A stretch of 64,000 nt of DNA, from the NCBI GenBank assembly GCA_022835595.1, contig BQUP01000003.1, forward strand, positions 130,629 through 194,628, in the 5' to 3' direction. Below, piece after piece: positions 10,939 through 23,585 of the stretch; positions within the stretch are counted from its first letter, which is position 1; each line of letters opens with the position of its first letter. The translations under genes and the position numbers were made by a program. Source of the DNA: Cystobasidium ongulense. Lineage: Eukaryota; Basidiomycota; Cystobasidiomycetes; Cystobasidiales; Cystobasidiaceae. The notes under the pieces are model-generated. The model worked only from the letters and a program-made list of their open reading frames with translations, did not search any database and was not told where the DNA came from.

Positions 10939-13900
10939 ATGACCTCCGTGCAAATTCCTAACGCCGACCCTTCGGTTCTCACCAACGCCCTCAAGCCTGA
11001 AGCTGTCGAGCAGAAAGCAGCCCAGATCAAGACGAACGGCAATGGCCACGCCAATGGTCACAGCAATGGCCATAGCAATGGTCAAGCTACCGGCAACGAC
11101 AACCTCGAGTACACCAGCGGGATTGTCAAAGAGGCGCTCGCTTACACCGGGCGAGGACGACCTCTGCGAGTGTGAGTTGCCAAAGGGCTTTAATCTGGGG
11201 AAAAGCATTGCAAATAGAGAGCACCTGCTGATCACAACACTTACTTAGTGTCATAATTGGCGCCGGTGCTGCCGGCATTATGATGGCGGCTAAGATTCCA
11301 AGATATTTCAAGGAGGGCCAGGTAGAGCTCCAGGTGTACGAGAAGAACCACGAAAGTAAGCTACACCGCTAGATCAACGTTTGACCAACTTCGCTTGCTC
11401 ACAAATGTCCTTCTCTTCCTAGTCAGCGGAACCTGGCTAGAAAACAGATATCCCGGCTGCGCCTGTGACGTCCCTTCCCACCTTTACGCATACACTTTTG
11501 CACCAAACCCAGACTGGTCTTGTGAGCTCGCCCATATGCGTATGCAGAAGCAATCGAAGCCTTCCTATTCTCACTATTCTCCTCCCTAGACTTCTACTCT
11601 GGAGCCAAGGAAATCCATAACTACTTCCTCAAGGTCGGCCGCGACTTCGGCTGCTATGACTACATCAAAGTCAACCACAAGGTAGTCAGTGCAATCTGGA
11701 ACGATAGAGGACAGTGGGACCTCAAGATTCAACGAGGAGAAGGGCAGACATTCACCGACTATGCTGATATCCTTATCAATGCAAACGGTCTACTAAAGTA
11801 AGCTTTCTTCACCGACTACGAAGTGAAGCGTATATAAATACTGATTCTTGCTTTCGCCAGCTCCTGGAAGTGGCCAAATATCGAAGGTCTCCACGATTTC
11901 AAGGGACCCAAGATCCATTCAGCCAATTGGGATTATAGTATTCCTATCGATGAAAACACTACCGTCGCAGTCATTGGCAATGGAAGGTCAGACCGCGACA
12001 ACTCGCAAATATACATTGCAAATGTTCTGACATCCTTACTGTCCTACTAGTTCTTCTATTCAGATCCTGCCTCAAATGCAAGCAAAGGCAAAGAAGGTCT
12101 ATACCTTCATTCGTACAAAGACTTGGGTAAATTTACACTCGAACTTCTGCCCGGAATACTTTACTAAAGATGATACATTCCTTTAGATCACTCCGCATGC
12201 TGCCAACACCAAAGCGCAAGCCAAGGCGGACGAGAGTAAACTCAATGCCGAGTACGATCCTGAGAATCCATCAGCAGCTAAATCTGCTGTGAACGCGAAG
12301 AGTACCCTGTACAATGCATCAACAGTCAATCCAAAGTACAGCGAGGAGGAAAAGCAGCAGTTTAGGGATGATCCTAAGTACCATAAAGAGTAAGGAGAAA
12401 CTATATTCATGGGTTCACACTCGTGCAGAAGCTAAACACAATCATGTCTACAGCTACCGCCGAGGCATCGAGCACGAGATGAACATGCGATTCGTGCAGA
12501 CCGCTTTCAAGGACACTCCAGGAGCCGCTGCAGCTATGAAGCGAGTTCGAGCACTCATGGAGGAGAGACTTGCTGCCAAGCCTGAGCTCCGTGACGTCCT
12601 CATTCCCGAATGGAACGTAGGATGCAGACGCCGTGAGTGTCACCAGGCCCTGCTAAAGCGAGTGTACCTGTGGGCTAACATTTTCAAACAGCAACACCTG
12701 GTATCGGCTACCTCGAAGCCTTGTGCGCTGAAAATGTAGAAGTCTGCACAAGTGGAATTCAGAAGTAAGCTTAGGCTTGGTACAGCTTGGAGACCGGAAA
12801 TGCAGCTGATTTGACGTACTTGATAGGATCACTCCAAACGGAATTCTGACGTGAGTGCATCTGAACAAAATGGTATGGGGTCTTTCGTTGACAGACTCTG
12901 TATCCGCAGTAACGATGGCGTGGAACACAAGTTCGACGTTCTCATTTGCGGCACGGGCTTCGATATCACCAACAAGCCTCGCTTCGAGATCAAGGGCCGG
13001 GACGGATATCAATTCGACGACAAGTGGGCAGCTAGTCCTACTGGATACCTTTCGATTTGCTTGGCGAGCATGCCCAATTATTTCCGTGAGTTCTTTTATT
13101 CATGAATACGTTTTGTCACCTGGTGCTGACATGCCGCCTATACAGTTTTCAATGGCGTAAGTCGGCGAACGCAATGCCTTGCAAGATTTTACTGACTTCC
13201 ATATTCTGCACGCGGGTTTCCTGCCGATAGCGTGAGTTTGTCACTTCAGACAACCGACACTCGATGCTAACGAGACCCCTATCTCAGCCAATGCACCATT
13301 TGCAAACGGTAGTCTGCTGCCGAGCATGGAGAAGGCAGGTGACTACATGATCCGCATGATCGAGAAGATGTACAAGGAAGACATTCGCAGTTTCTGCGTT
13401 AAGGACAAAGTCGTTCAAGAATTTACCGCATACTCAGATGCTTGGATGCCGCGCTCAGTCTGTAAGCTTAGTCACACCCGTGCCCACCGGTTGCACAAGC
13501 ATACTGACACGTTTGTTCTTCCTAGGGACTGCACCATGTCGTTCTTGGTTTAAGAACCATACCGTTGACGGAAGAGGTAAGTTAAAGGTTCAGATCGTAA
13601 ATTGGCCTGCGTTTTCATCAGCATTTTCTTCATTTTCAAGTGCACGCCCTCTGGGCAGGAAGTGTCGGTCATGTACGTACTATCAAGTAGAATCCTGCAT
13701 AGAACCCTTTAACTGATTACCTTTTGCGCTCAGCTCATCGAGGTCTTTTTGAATCCGAGATACGAGGACTACGACTACACCACGTATGCATGATATTGGC
13801 GCACATCGCATAAGACTGAGCACGGACTGACCTGTAACAATACAGATTGAACCGTGGTAATCGCTTCACGTTTTTCGGAAACGGGCTTCTGCCCTCGGAT

Positions 13901-14015
13901 GCCGATGACGAGGCCGATAGGTTAGTCTGCAACTGTAACTCAAGCTTCATACTTGGCTGACAGTATTTGCTTCTACAGAGCGTGGTACCTTGATGTTCCC
14001 GGCCTGGGCTGTTAG
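10939..14015 (+). CDS. Type I Baeyer-Villiger flavin monooxygenase (BVMO1)
   Basis: FAD/NADPH enzyme that turns ketones into esters or lactones. Nineteen exons: 10939-11171, 11249-11355, 11423-11521, 11590-11797, 11861-11986, 12051-12126, 12187-12389, 12454-12632, 12692-12764, 12827-12850, 12910-13085, 13146-13156, 13231, 13288-13461, 13526-13576, 13641-13672, 13734-13783, 13846-13920, 13979-14015. They sum to 645 codons (644 aa). An N-terminal Asn-Gly-His repeat tail (about 34-50) precedes FAD loop GAGAAG (82-87). The BVMO fingerprint [12 protein letters not shown] is at 229-240 and the NADPH loop GNGSS at 255-259. Exon 13 is one nucleotide (C13231). It completes Pro506 in the conserved FNGPNAP motif, and without it the usual GT-AG joins lose frame. 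Two weaker frame-keeping alternatives exist: a GC donor at 13155 and a GTCGGC donor at 13161. It faces SDR-B divergently and has a paralogue at 16932-19456. Ends GLGC, no PTS1. Confidence 0.9.
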
Positions 14016-14405
14016 AGCGAAAGCTGCTTTGCAAGCTGGATCAGTGGTCCTTCAGTTCTTCTCTAAAGTACAGGTGTCGGACCGATGAGATTTGCCACCA
14101 GCGAATCTGGCCATGTAGTATAACGGTAACGCAATGTAGAACGAATCCACAGATCCACAATCAAGCACGGGGCAGCCATCCGAACGTATACTACTTCTTT
14201 CCTGTCCTACTGATGATTCCTTCTGCTATGTTCATGCTCTACACCATCGGTTCGCCACCAACCGATCCAACATTCTTCACCTCCTTTATACCGTCACAGG
14301 TCCCCTACGATGTTGAGGGCTCCTCTGCGCAAGCTGTTGATGTTGCTGTGTTTGTTTGTTTACTTCCTTCCTTCTTGTTGTTTCGAGAGAATAGCGACAG
14401 TCATC

Positions 14406-16566
14406 ATGGCTCGAGGCCGCGAAACGAAATGCGCCGTCTGTCTGACCAGGCAAGTCAAGAAGAAGGGTATAGTATGCGTTAAGTGCCGCCCTGAGGCGAC
14501 CGAAGCCCAGATGAAAGTGCAAGAGGTGAAGGCTGCTGAGGTGAGTAAGCGTATAAGGGTTGGACGGTCCTGACGCAATCGTCTAACTCTCTTGCCGACT
14601 TCCTTCCTTTTGTCAAACACGTGCAGGCCAACGCAAACAAGCGAAAGAATGCTGCAAAGCCGGAGTACAAAGCAAAGACTGTAAGTCCTGTGTCCAACGC
14701 TTCTCGCTCTCACCAACTTCGTATGCAAGCATGCTGCTGATACTCCTACCACAGGCCGCCTACAAACAGAAGCCGGAGCAGAGAGCAAAAGCGGTAGGAC
14801 TCGCCTAAAAGATCACCGACTCCCTCATCCGTCGTACTAATACTCCACATTCAGAATGCTTACGACTCCAAGTACCGAAAGGACAATCTTGCCAATGGTC
14901 TATGCCAGAAGGGATGCAAGAAACCCGTCGAGCCTGGTACCACACGTTGCGCGGAGCATTTAGAACAGCACAGTGAAGGAAGTGGAGGTATATGGCATCC
15001 AACAGATATCTCTCAGTGACGGTATGCTGACGATTGCTCTGGTATAGCGCTCGAGGTATGCCGCCACTGCCGTCCAGAAAAAAGCCGCCGGCCTTTGCTG
15101 CGAAACTGCGTGCCCCAATCTTGCTCAAGAAGGTCGCGCTAAATGCGCCTATCATGCTGAGAAAGCCCTTGCAAATCACAAAATCATTGCTAGTTTGGAT
15201 GATCAGAAGGAAAACATCAAGCCCTGCATCCGACGAAGATGCAATGTCGCTCGCTGTGCCCCTTATAAGTATTGCAAGAAACATTATGAAGCCTTTAACA
15301 AGCGAGAGCATGATTATGCAGTGGAAGTAAGCACTCTCCTTTCTATCCCTACATGATATCGGTCATCCTACACCGTCCAACAGTGGTACAAGGCTGACAT
15401 CACCTGTCCTTCCCACAGTGGCGCCTCCGCGAGACCTCCCAAGAGAAGCTTGCAAATAACCGACAACGCCAGAAGGAGAAGAAAACAGGCATAGGCAGAA
15501 TGTCCATCTCGTTCTTTAATGCCTTCGATCTCAAGCACAAGTACCTCGTACAGAAGTTGAATGGCTATAACTTCCCCGATGATAGCAGCCTCTATATGGA
15601 TACGGAAGTAGTCGACATCAATCACGGCAACAAAGCATACAATGTCTACGAATGGACAATTCTGACCCATAATAAGGCGGGAGAACAAGTAAGCAGCGTG
15701 TATCACCTCTAACTTCTTTCACCCAGCTGATCATGACTTGACATTCGTAGGTTTGGTTTCAACGACGAGCTAAGATGGCGTTTGTCCCTGATGAGACTCT
15801 GATCCAATGGGCTATCAACATCGCTGAGTTCGTCGATGGTAAACTCATCGTACAGTATGGTTGGTGCAAGCCGGAAGAACATCGACTCCCTAATCTTCTC
15901 GCATACCTCCCGTCTCACATCAAGCAACCCAAGTACGAGTTTTACGAGCCATCTGGTGGCCTGTTCAGATCCATCTTCTCAAGAGATCCCGCAGATGAGC
16001 TAAAGCCTAAAGCTCCTGTGTATGCACCTGACTGGGCGTTGACTGCCATCGCTCGAAGATTTAACCGAGTTTACAGCGATGATCTCTCCAAGTTCAAGCT
16101 CTATGAACCTTCTTGGAATTGGAATAATTGGGCTGGATGGAAATCGTCTGGTCTCTCCGGCAAGTAAGTTCTCTTTATATTCGTGTAATCAAGAGCGAGA
16201 TCATATGCTAATATCGTTACAAATAGGTCCGTTGTGGATGTTGTTTATCTTTACAATCTAATCAAGGCCTTGCGCCACTTGCAAGACGACAAATATTTTC
16301 ACACAAGCTATGGTATCAATGCTATGCACAATTTGCAATTGCTTGAGAATGGAACTGGAATGCAAAGCTGCGAAGTTTCTGTTGGAGAAGTTGAACAAGA
16401 AGAGCTGATCAACGAAGAACTTGAGTTGTTGGGTGATCATGAAAGTGACGAGGACAGCGAAGAGGACAGCGAAGACGATAGCGAAGAGGACAGCGAAGAG
16501 GAGAGTGGTGGAGAATACGAGGATGATAAGGGAGAGGGGTCAAGTAAGAGACCTAGATATTTTTAA
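14406..16566 (+). CDS. Uncharacterised Cys/His-rich protein with acidic tail
   Basis: Eight exons (14406-14540, 14627-14680, 14755-14793, 14855-15015, 15056-15326, 15419-15688, 15751-16163, 16227-16566) give 560 aa. The N-terminal third has four small Cys/His modules: CAVC...CVKC, GLCQKGCKK...CAEH, GLCCETACPN...CAYH and PCIRRRCNVARC...CKKH. They are spaced like zinc-binding knuckles and joined by Lys/Ala-rich linkers. The middle part is Trp/Tyr-rich with no family I know. The C-terminus is a run of Glu/Asp/Ser repeats ending KRPRYF, a possible nuclear signal. The 40-nt intron at 15016-15055 is needed to keep frame. A more obvious donor at 14990 would break it. The gene lies between the two BVMO genes and is convergent with BVMO2. 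Whether it belongs to the cluster is unknown, and function cannot be assigned. Confidence 0.75.
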
Positions 16567-16931
16567 GTAGACTGGATACACGTCAGTCAAATATGGTCTC
16601 GTCATATGCTAAGAACGGAAAATCTCTGTACTATTAGTCTCAAAAGGTGTCTCTACTGAAGAAGGAAACGGAAATGCAACATGCTGCTTTCTTTGCTTAA
16701 ATCACGACAATCTGACGATAGGCAGGTGAAGATCTAACTACTACAGTATAGCTAACGTATTTGTTTGTTATTGCTCCTCCTATTGTATGACTCGTAGAAA
16801 GCACCAACTAATGTTACACCAGACCCAGACCCAGACCCAGACCCAGACCCAGACCCAGACCCGGATGCGGAAGCGGACGAGAGAGTTACCGCCACGACAC
16901 AACATTCTCATGAATACCCTCTGCGACATAC
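16567..16931. other. Convergent 3' region with a hexanucleotide repeat
   Basis: The space between the stop codons of the Cys/His-rich gene and BVMO2 holds the CCAGAC microsatellite listed separately and otherwise AT-rich 3' UTR-like sequence. Confidence 0.6.
16819..16862. repeat. (CCAGAC)7 tandem hexanucleotide repeat
   Basis: Seven perfect copies of CCAGAC lie between two convergent genes, outside the coding exons. It is a simple microsatellite. The minus-strand copy (GTCTGG) would fall in the BVMO2 3' UTR. Confidence 0.9.
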
Positions 16932-19456
16932 TTACGGCTTGATGAAAGCAGTGTCCAAATAAGGTGCGGTATCAGATCCGGGCGTAATGTCGGCCAACGT
17001 AAACCCATTTCCTAAGAACGCGAAAGGATTTTTCGCATGGAGATATGTGTATTCGTAATCCTCATACCTTGGATTCTTGAGGATTTCCATAAACTAGTGT
17101 GAGTGAAAGACTCAGTCAACTGAGAAGGGTGGCGGTGTCGCACGAAGTCGCTTACGTGAAGAATGCTCCCAGGCCACACGCCGGAGATTCGGCCATCGAT
17201 GGTTCCTCCTTTGTACCAAGAGCGACAGCCACTAGACCCTGTAGCAGATAAGGCAGGATATGTAAGACCAAGGCTATGACGGTGTAAGAAGAAGACCGCT
17301 TACAGATAGACCGAGGCATCCAAGCATCCGTGTATGCAGTGAAGTCTGCCTCTGCTTGCTTCTTGACGCACATACTGCGGATGTCTTCTCGGATCATCTT
17401 TTGAATCATCTGGATCATGTAGTCGCCCTCCTTCTCCATTGCAGGGATGAGACTTCCATTGGCAATCGGAGCATTTGGACCATTGAAGACTGTATAGAAA
17501 AGCACAAGTCAGCGTAGATCTTTCCACATGTGTAGAAAACACGCACTGAAATAGTTTGGCATATTTGACATGGTAAGCGTCAAGTATCCTTTGGGTACCT
17601 TCGCCCAGTCATCCGTGAAAACGTGTCCGTCTCGCCCAACAACATCGAAGTGAGGACGCGTGGACACGTCAAAGCCAGTTGCGCAGATGAGAACGTCGCA
17701 TGGGTGTACTTTGCCGTCCTTGGTCTTGATACCTTGTGGTACAATGCGCTCAATGCCTGTTGTAACAGTCTCGACATTGTCCTCGCACAAGGCTTCGAGG
17801 TATCCCACACCGGGTGTCACTGCCAAAGAGCCCATCAGCGAGCGAAACGGACCAGGTACCTGTACCGTCCACTTACATCTTCGACATCCGACGTGCCACT
17901 CTGGAATCAGAAGTTCTTGTAATGCAGGCTTGGAAGCCAGCCTCTTCTTCATGATTGCCGTCAAGCGGACAATTGCGCCTTCTGCACCTGGACTTCCTTT
18001 CAGGGTAGAGCCAGCAAAGCGAGAGTTGTTCTCCTGCTCAATCCTCTTGCGATATCTTCGAAGGAGCTCGCTATCGGTGCGGAAGGCATTCTTCTCGGCT
18101 TCAGTGTAGGCAGGATTGGAGGTCTCTGGATCGATGAGAACATCGGCTGCAGATTCTTCATTGACTGTGCCGGCTGCTATTGCTCGTTCCTTGACATTCT
18201 CGCTTGTGAACGGAAGAGCAATCCAGGTCTTGGTGCGGATATAAGTGTCGATATGGGCGACCTTGGGTTGCAATTTGGGTAGGATTTGAACTGTGACGCG
18301 GAAACAGGAGAGGTGCTCGAAATCAGCACACATGGGAAGCACATAAGAGTTATTTGTACTCACTAGCGCTACTTCCGTTTCCAATGATAGCAACAGTGGT
18401 GTTCTTGGTGAGAGCAACTTTATCATCCCAATTTGCAGAATGCAGCATGGGACCTTTGAAAGAATGGAGACCCTCGATATCCGGCCATTTCCAGGCGCTG
18501 CAGAGACAAGTGCGTGAGATGCTGGTAAGATTACTGCAGAAAAGATCAATGTAATGTAGAGTAGCTCACTTTAGAATACCGCCAGCATTGATGAGCATGT
18601 CGGCGTGATCTTCAATGATACTGCCATCAGATGTCTGGATCTTCATGTGCCACACGCCGGTTTCGTCCCAATGAGCGGACAAGACCTTGTGCTCGAACTT
18701 GACGATTTCTTGTACATCTAGATAGGCTGATGCGTCAGGCAAAGATTTCGTGCAGGCACCCTCGATTTGGAGAAAACGTACTGTAGGTATGTGCTACACC
18801 TTCAAAGTATTTCTGTATTTCGCTAGACGAGGAATAAAAGTCTGCGAATATCACTCAGCTGAGATGCCTGCATGTGTACGGTGACAATGAACCTACGACT
18901 CCAGTTTGGGTTGGGTGCGAAAGAGTACGAGTAAACATGACTCGGGATGTCGCATGCGCAGCCAGCTAAACGAAAAAGAGGTTAGGGCTGCTATCCTTGC
19001 GTGCCTACTAAGCACTACAGCTTTAGACTCACGATACCTGTTCTCGAACCAGCACCCGCCGAACTTGGGATTCTTCTCGTAGATCTACACGCGCCGAATG
19101 CAAAATTGAGCAAGTCAGCGCGTGCGAGTGGACGCATGGGATGGATGCAGCGGACTCACCTGCAGCTCGCACAAGTCCTTGGAAATGGTGCGTGGCAGTT
19201 TGAGGCCTAGATAGATGCCTGCTGCACCAGCACCAATGCATACTACCCTCAAAGGCCGACCTCTTCCTGTATTGAATGGTGCTTCCTTGACCACGCCGCT
19301 GCTACCGTGTCCATTGATGCCGTTGACTCCATTGGGGGCATTCGTGCCGTTGACGCCGTTCGTCTTGATAGAGCTAGCACCATGCGCATGTCCATTGGGC
19401 AAGCCATTGATCTTCTCTTTGATGCTGATGGCAGCATTAAGAGCTGGAGCAGTCAT
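16932..19456 (-). CDS. Type I Baeyer-Villiger flavin monooxygenase (BVMO2)
   Basis: Paralogue of BVMO1 in opposite orientation, with about eleven exons. The N-terminus has a similar Asn-Gly-rich tail followed by the FAD loop CIGAGAAG. The fingerprint is FKGPMLHSANWD and the NADPH loop AIIGNGSSA. The motif FNGPNAPIANGS, which BVMO1 needs a one-base exon to rebuild, is contiguous here within one exon. DVLICATGFD marks the last conserved strand. The protein ends FIKP and the stop falls just before the hexanucleotide repeat. Intron positions differ from BVMO1: one splits NRY-P here but not there, and several BVMO1 introns are missing. That suggests an old duplication. It is transcribed divergently from the Zn2Cys6 regulator across 436 bp. 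Its substrate may differ from that of BVMO1, or it may act on a second ketone in the same route. Confidence 0.9.
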
Positions 19457-19892
19457 TCTGTGGCGTCAGGCCTTCAAGGTCGACAAATGAACACGAAGCG
19501 ATGCGAGTAGTCAAGAACAAGCTCAAGACGCCGTTGTGTATTCCGAAAGCCAACAAGGCCCCCCACACTGCATCCACGCTTCTGCTTCACCTCCCTCCGC
19601 GTGCGGCGTACATGCCCTCTCTTCCGCTGACTGCGAAACTGCTCGGGCCAGGCTCACTTGCAAGCTAACAGAGACCTGTAGAGATTCACAGGCACGGGAG
19701 CTGGCCACACACTACCACGGTACTCCATCATATCACTACGGCTATAGCAGGTGCTTCGTTCTAGGTGCGAGGCCACCCCCGTGCTGTCCGTCGCCACTCT
19801 TCGGTCGGACTTGTGGGCCACAACCCCGCGAGCCACTCCACACATCAACCTTTCCTTCTTCCAAGTCGGAGCCCCGCAACACAAGACAAAGC
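19457..19892. promoter_or_regulatory. Divergent promoter between BVMO2 and the Zn2Cys6 regulator
   Basis: A 436-bp shared upstream region. It contains TCCGC half-sites at 19596-19600 and 19623-19627, and CCG-N4-CGG (19597-19606), which could support autoregulation by the adjacent regulator. The regulator's frame stays open upstream to 19536, so an earlier start is possible. Confidence 0.45.
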
Positions 19893-22800
19893 ATGCAAAG
19901 CGTACAGAGCAACGGCACATCCTCGTCTGGCGAGCAAGGTGCTGGACACCACGACGGGAAAGCTGTAGACCTGCCGCCAGCTGCAAAAGCAAAGCGTACC
20001 AAGAAGTCCCGATTCACCACCTCTTGCCTGCCTTGTCAGCGAAGGAAGCGCAAATGTGAAGGATAATCACTGAAAATAACAGCCATACCAGTGCTAACCC
20101 CACATTACTTGTTTATAGGCGACAATGGCTCACCCTGTGGATGTTGCAAGAGTAGGTAATACCACTTAGGCTGCAGAACGTAAATTCAAAGAACCCCATC
20201 TGATCTTCCCGTGGCTTCGCTTCGCAGAGCGCGGAGAAGATGATCAATGCGAGTATGCTGTAGTCAAATTCGAAGATGGTACGACCGCTCAGCTGGAACA
20301 TGCCAAGCTCAAGCAGCGCGTTATGGCGGTAGGTCTACTCCCAATACGTGGTTTTGCCACGTGATTTCAGTTCGTGACTCTTCGAAAGAGACGTCCAGGT
20401 TGACAAAATAATCTACCTCTGCTTTCTCCAGCTCGAAAAGGCTCTGACCGCTCTTCAAACCAAGACAGAATACCTACCTGGCCCACCAGAATCGCCGTCG
20501 TATTCCACAGAAGGTCATACTGAGCAGGCATATCCACCTTCACTCTTTAATCGACAGCAAGTCTTCAGCTCACTCGAAATCCTCAAAGATGCGCCAACTT
20601 CCGTTGCCGCACGGTCAAACCTCCCATCAGCCTCTCCGATAGCCCAATTTGACGCGTTTTCCAATGAGCACATCGACGAAGCAGAGGTTGCAGCTATTCT
20701 GCTGGAGAACAAGACTGTTGGGTGAGTTCTTTGCTTGTTGCGTTCATTCGTGATTGTGACTGATCCTATACCTTCATATTATCATAGGCGTGAGCAATAC
20801 GGAATGCTCGGATCCAACCATACATTACTCTCAGCAAACATGAGTACTGCCGCCGACCAGAGTCCAGGAAGCAATACTCTTCCTCTGAACTCTCACGCGC
20901 CTTTAGACGGGGTCCTCACAACTATTGTCCTCCCTCCTGGCGCGGGCGACGATATGGCCGACAACGATATGTCTTTGCTCCTGGCAGCTATGCCATCGCG
21001 GAAGGACTCTGACATGCTGGTGGAAGAATGTGAGTCCAGCCGTCCAGCCGTTCCAGTTTGTATGCTGAGGCCAGTCTCCTGCAGTCATGACGGATGTGTA
21101 CTGGATATACAACGTGAGTCACTGACCGTCGATGTACATCACAAGCTTCAGCTAACATTAAGTGTTTATAGGTGCTCCACCGTCCGACTTTTATGCAGGA
21201 GGTATCCGAACTATGGAATTGTGTCGCCGAAGGAAATACTTCTCGTATAGACCCAGCCTGGTTGAGCTTATATTTTATGGTGGGTCTCAAAGTCTGGTCA
21301 ACCTCGCAGTGGTGCTGACGATATGGCGCTGTTTCAGGTTCTTTGCTGGGGAGCAACGACTCTGGCGCCAGCTAAACGGCAGGTCAACTTGGCAAAGTAC
21401 TCCAAGTCAGGTCGTCGTGATGTCCCCGAATACTGGCGGAGTGCGGCTCAAAGAGCTCTACGCGCTGCAGACTGGGTCGGCCGGCCGCAGGTCCGTAGCC
21501 TTCAAGTGAGCATACGGTCTGCAACGTCCGCCAGGCTTGCTGCTAAGAGTGTTGTGGCGACGTAGACTTTGTGTTTATTGCTCAATTGGCAGACTCCTGG
21601 TCCTTTGAGCCAAGTTTCAGACTCGGTTTGTAAGCGGCATATCTTTGGCTCGAGATTTCCGCATCTTGCCTAATAACCGTGTTATCAACAGCTTTCGGCG
21701 TCTGGATAGCAGCTGGCATTCGGATAGCACAGTACGTCGGGAGCGTCATTGAGTCAATTACACAGGTGCAGGTCTGACTATTATGTCCAGGGCCCTTAAC
21801 ATGCACAATCTACCGGAGAACGACCCTACCTATCTCGTCAACGACCCAGCTTTCCCCAGAGGCACTTCATCCCTGAAAACGGAGCTCTGTCGCAGAATAT
21901 GGTGTCTCTTGACAACATTCGATTGGCTTTTCTGCTCTCGAACCAATACAAATATGATACGGCCAGGTACTTGTGAGTCAGGTCAATACTTGCTGCTTTC
22001 TACCTTCGCTCACCTCATTACTTTGCGCAGTCACCACACAACTCCCACGGAAGGTCAACGATGAAGATCTCGGGCTGATGACAGATGCTCATCTGCACTC
22101 AGATGCAGAGCTTACGGACAGTGATTTCCACATAGTACGTATGTGAGCGCTCACTCGATAGCGGCAAACTGACCTGGCCTCCATCACGTAGGTTCGCTTT
22201 GGACTGGGAGAGTTCCAGTTAGCAATGAGCGCGTTCCTAGCTACACCTATCAAAACCTATGACTTGATCCTTGATCTCGACAACAAGTTACAAGAGGTGG
22301 TGAGACGGATACCAACTACGAATTACAGTGCCAACGGTCGATGTAAACCGATCTGTAAGCCATATGACGTGACTGGCACCTAAGCAGCTTTCCCGGGTGA
22401 AAGTACTGACTTTAGGCTTCAGATCGGACAGTCTTGACGAGTCTGATGCTCAACAGGGTAAGCCAAGCAAGGATAGATCTGCCTATTACGTATCGTCCTG
22501 ACGTATGCATGCGAACAGGTTGTCAGGTTGCATCGACCATTCCTGATCAAAGGTCTCGAAAGTCCAACAAGCAAGTACGCGTACTCCGCAAAGATGTGTA
22601 TCAATAGCGCTAGGACGATCTGCGGTAGTCTGGATAACGGCTCAGAGAGCGACATGGTAGTCTTTTGGTATGTCTACGGTCAGGTCCTTGGAGCTGTCAT
22701 CTGTCTTTTCAGTAAGTTTGCCCTCCTTGTGTTCCTCTCTGAATACGATCAATGCTCACCCATTGCTATATTCACATAGTCGAGCATCTCTTCACCAGTA

Positions 22801-23463
22801 GGTCTATAGTGTTTCGCAACAAAGATTGCATGATCATGACTGACGAGCATGTTGCAGGTATAAAGACTGGCATATCGACTCAAACGTCTCTGTCCGGAGA
22901 TATGAGCATTGCAGCCGCCCGACGGTTCTTTACTCGTGGTCTACAATCTTGGTCTAATACCTTACAAACGATTTCGCGACAAGCGCTTATTGTTATGGAT
23001 CAATTCTCCACACTCGAGTACCGCCTGCCCAATCTCGGCCACAGCAAGCCGCAGCCTTTCGAAGAACGCTTAGCCATCATCCTCAAGCAGATTGCGGGAG
23101 TCATAGACAGCGACAATCCTCTCACTTCCGTCACCAATTTGTTCAATATGGCGCCTAGTAACGGTCTCGGCAACTCACAGATGGAACCTATGGCCTTCGC
23201 TCCTTTAGACGGCAACAATGGCAATTATACAGACTTTCTCGGTTACGACTTTTCGAATGGGGGTACGCTTTCAGAGAGCTTTGGAGATTCTCCTGCGACA
23301 GCTCTTTCGAGTCAATCCTTCGACTGGTCTGCCTTTCTAGGTTGGTCCTTCCGAAAGCAATGACAATTCAGCCCGCTTGGCTAACATAACCTTAGTTCCA
23401 GAACAAAGTTCAGCGTGGAAAGGTCTGCAAATGCCGCTTGATATTCCTATGAATCCCGCATGA
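19893..23463 (+). CDS. Zn2Cys6 fungal transcription factor (cluster regulator candidate)
   Basis: DNA-binding activator or repressor. The zinc cluster reads Cx2Cx6Cx5Cx2Cx8C. It starts at CLPCQRRKRKC in exon 1 and is completed across two introns by CDNGSPCGCC and DDQCEYA. A basic stretch (KAKRTKKSR) precedes it. A leucine-zipper-like helix (QLEHAKLKQRVMALEKAL) follows and probably mediates dimerisation. The middle holds the fungal-specific transcription factor domain: VYWIYNVLHRPTF, then the WLSLYFMVLCWG type segment, GVWIAAGIRIAQ, and VRLHRPFLIKG. The C-terminus is acidic and aromatic (FDWSAF...). About fifteen exons are needed; those between 21700 and 22860 are less certain than the rest. 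Its place in the centre of the cluster, divergent from BVMO2, makes it the obvious pathway regulator, which is inference. Confidence 0.82.
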
Positions 23464-23585
23464 TTGCTCTTTGCCTGGTGTTCCTGCTAGTACACCGAGT
23501 CACAATGACCTATCATAGTATAAGTAAGTTTTCACAACGAATACATTTCAAGGTGGCAAACACAAGTAAATTTGACATGTATAGC

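Noticed and set aside
14080-14160. tRNA-like string GTAGTATAACGGTAAC near 14096
   Set aside because: Resembles a D-arm but there is no matching T-arm or closing stem; it lies in the BVMO1 3' flank.
14980-15060. Apparent frameshift in the Cys/His-rich gene
   Set aside because: The strong donor at 14990 breaks frame, but a 40-nt intron at 15016-15055 keeps the frame through to the stop with all exons summing correctly.
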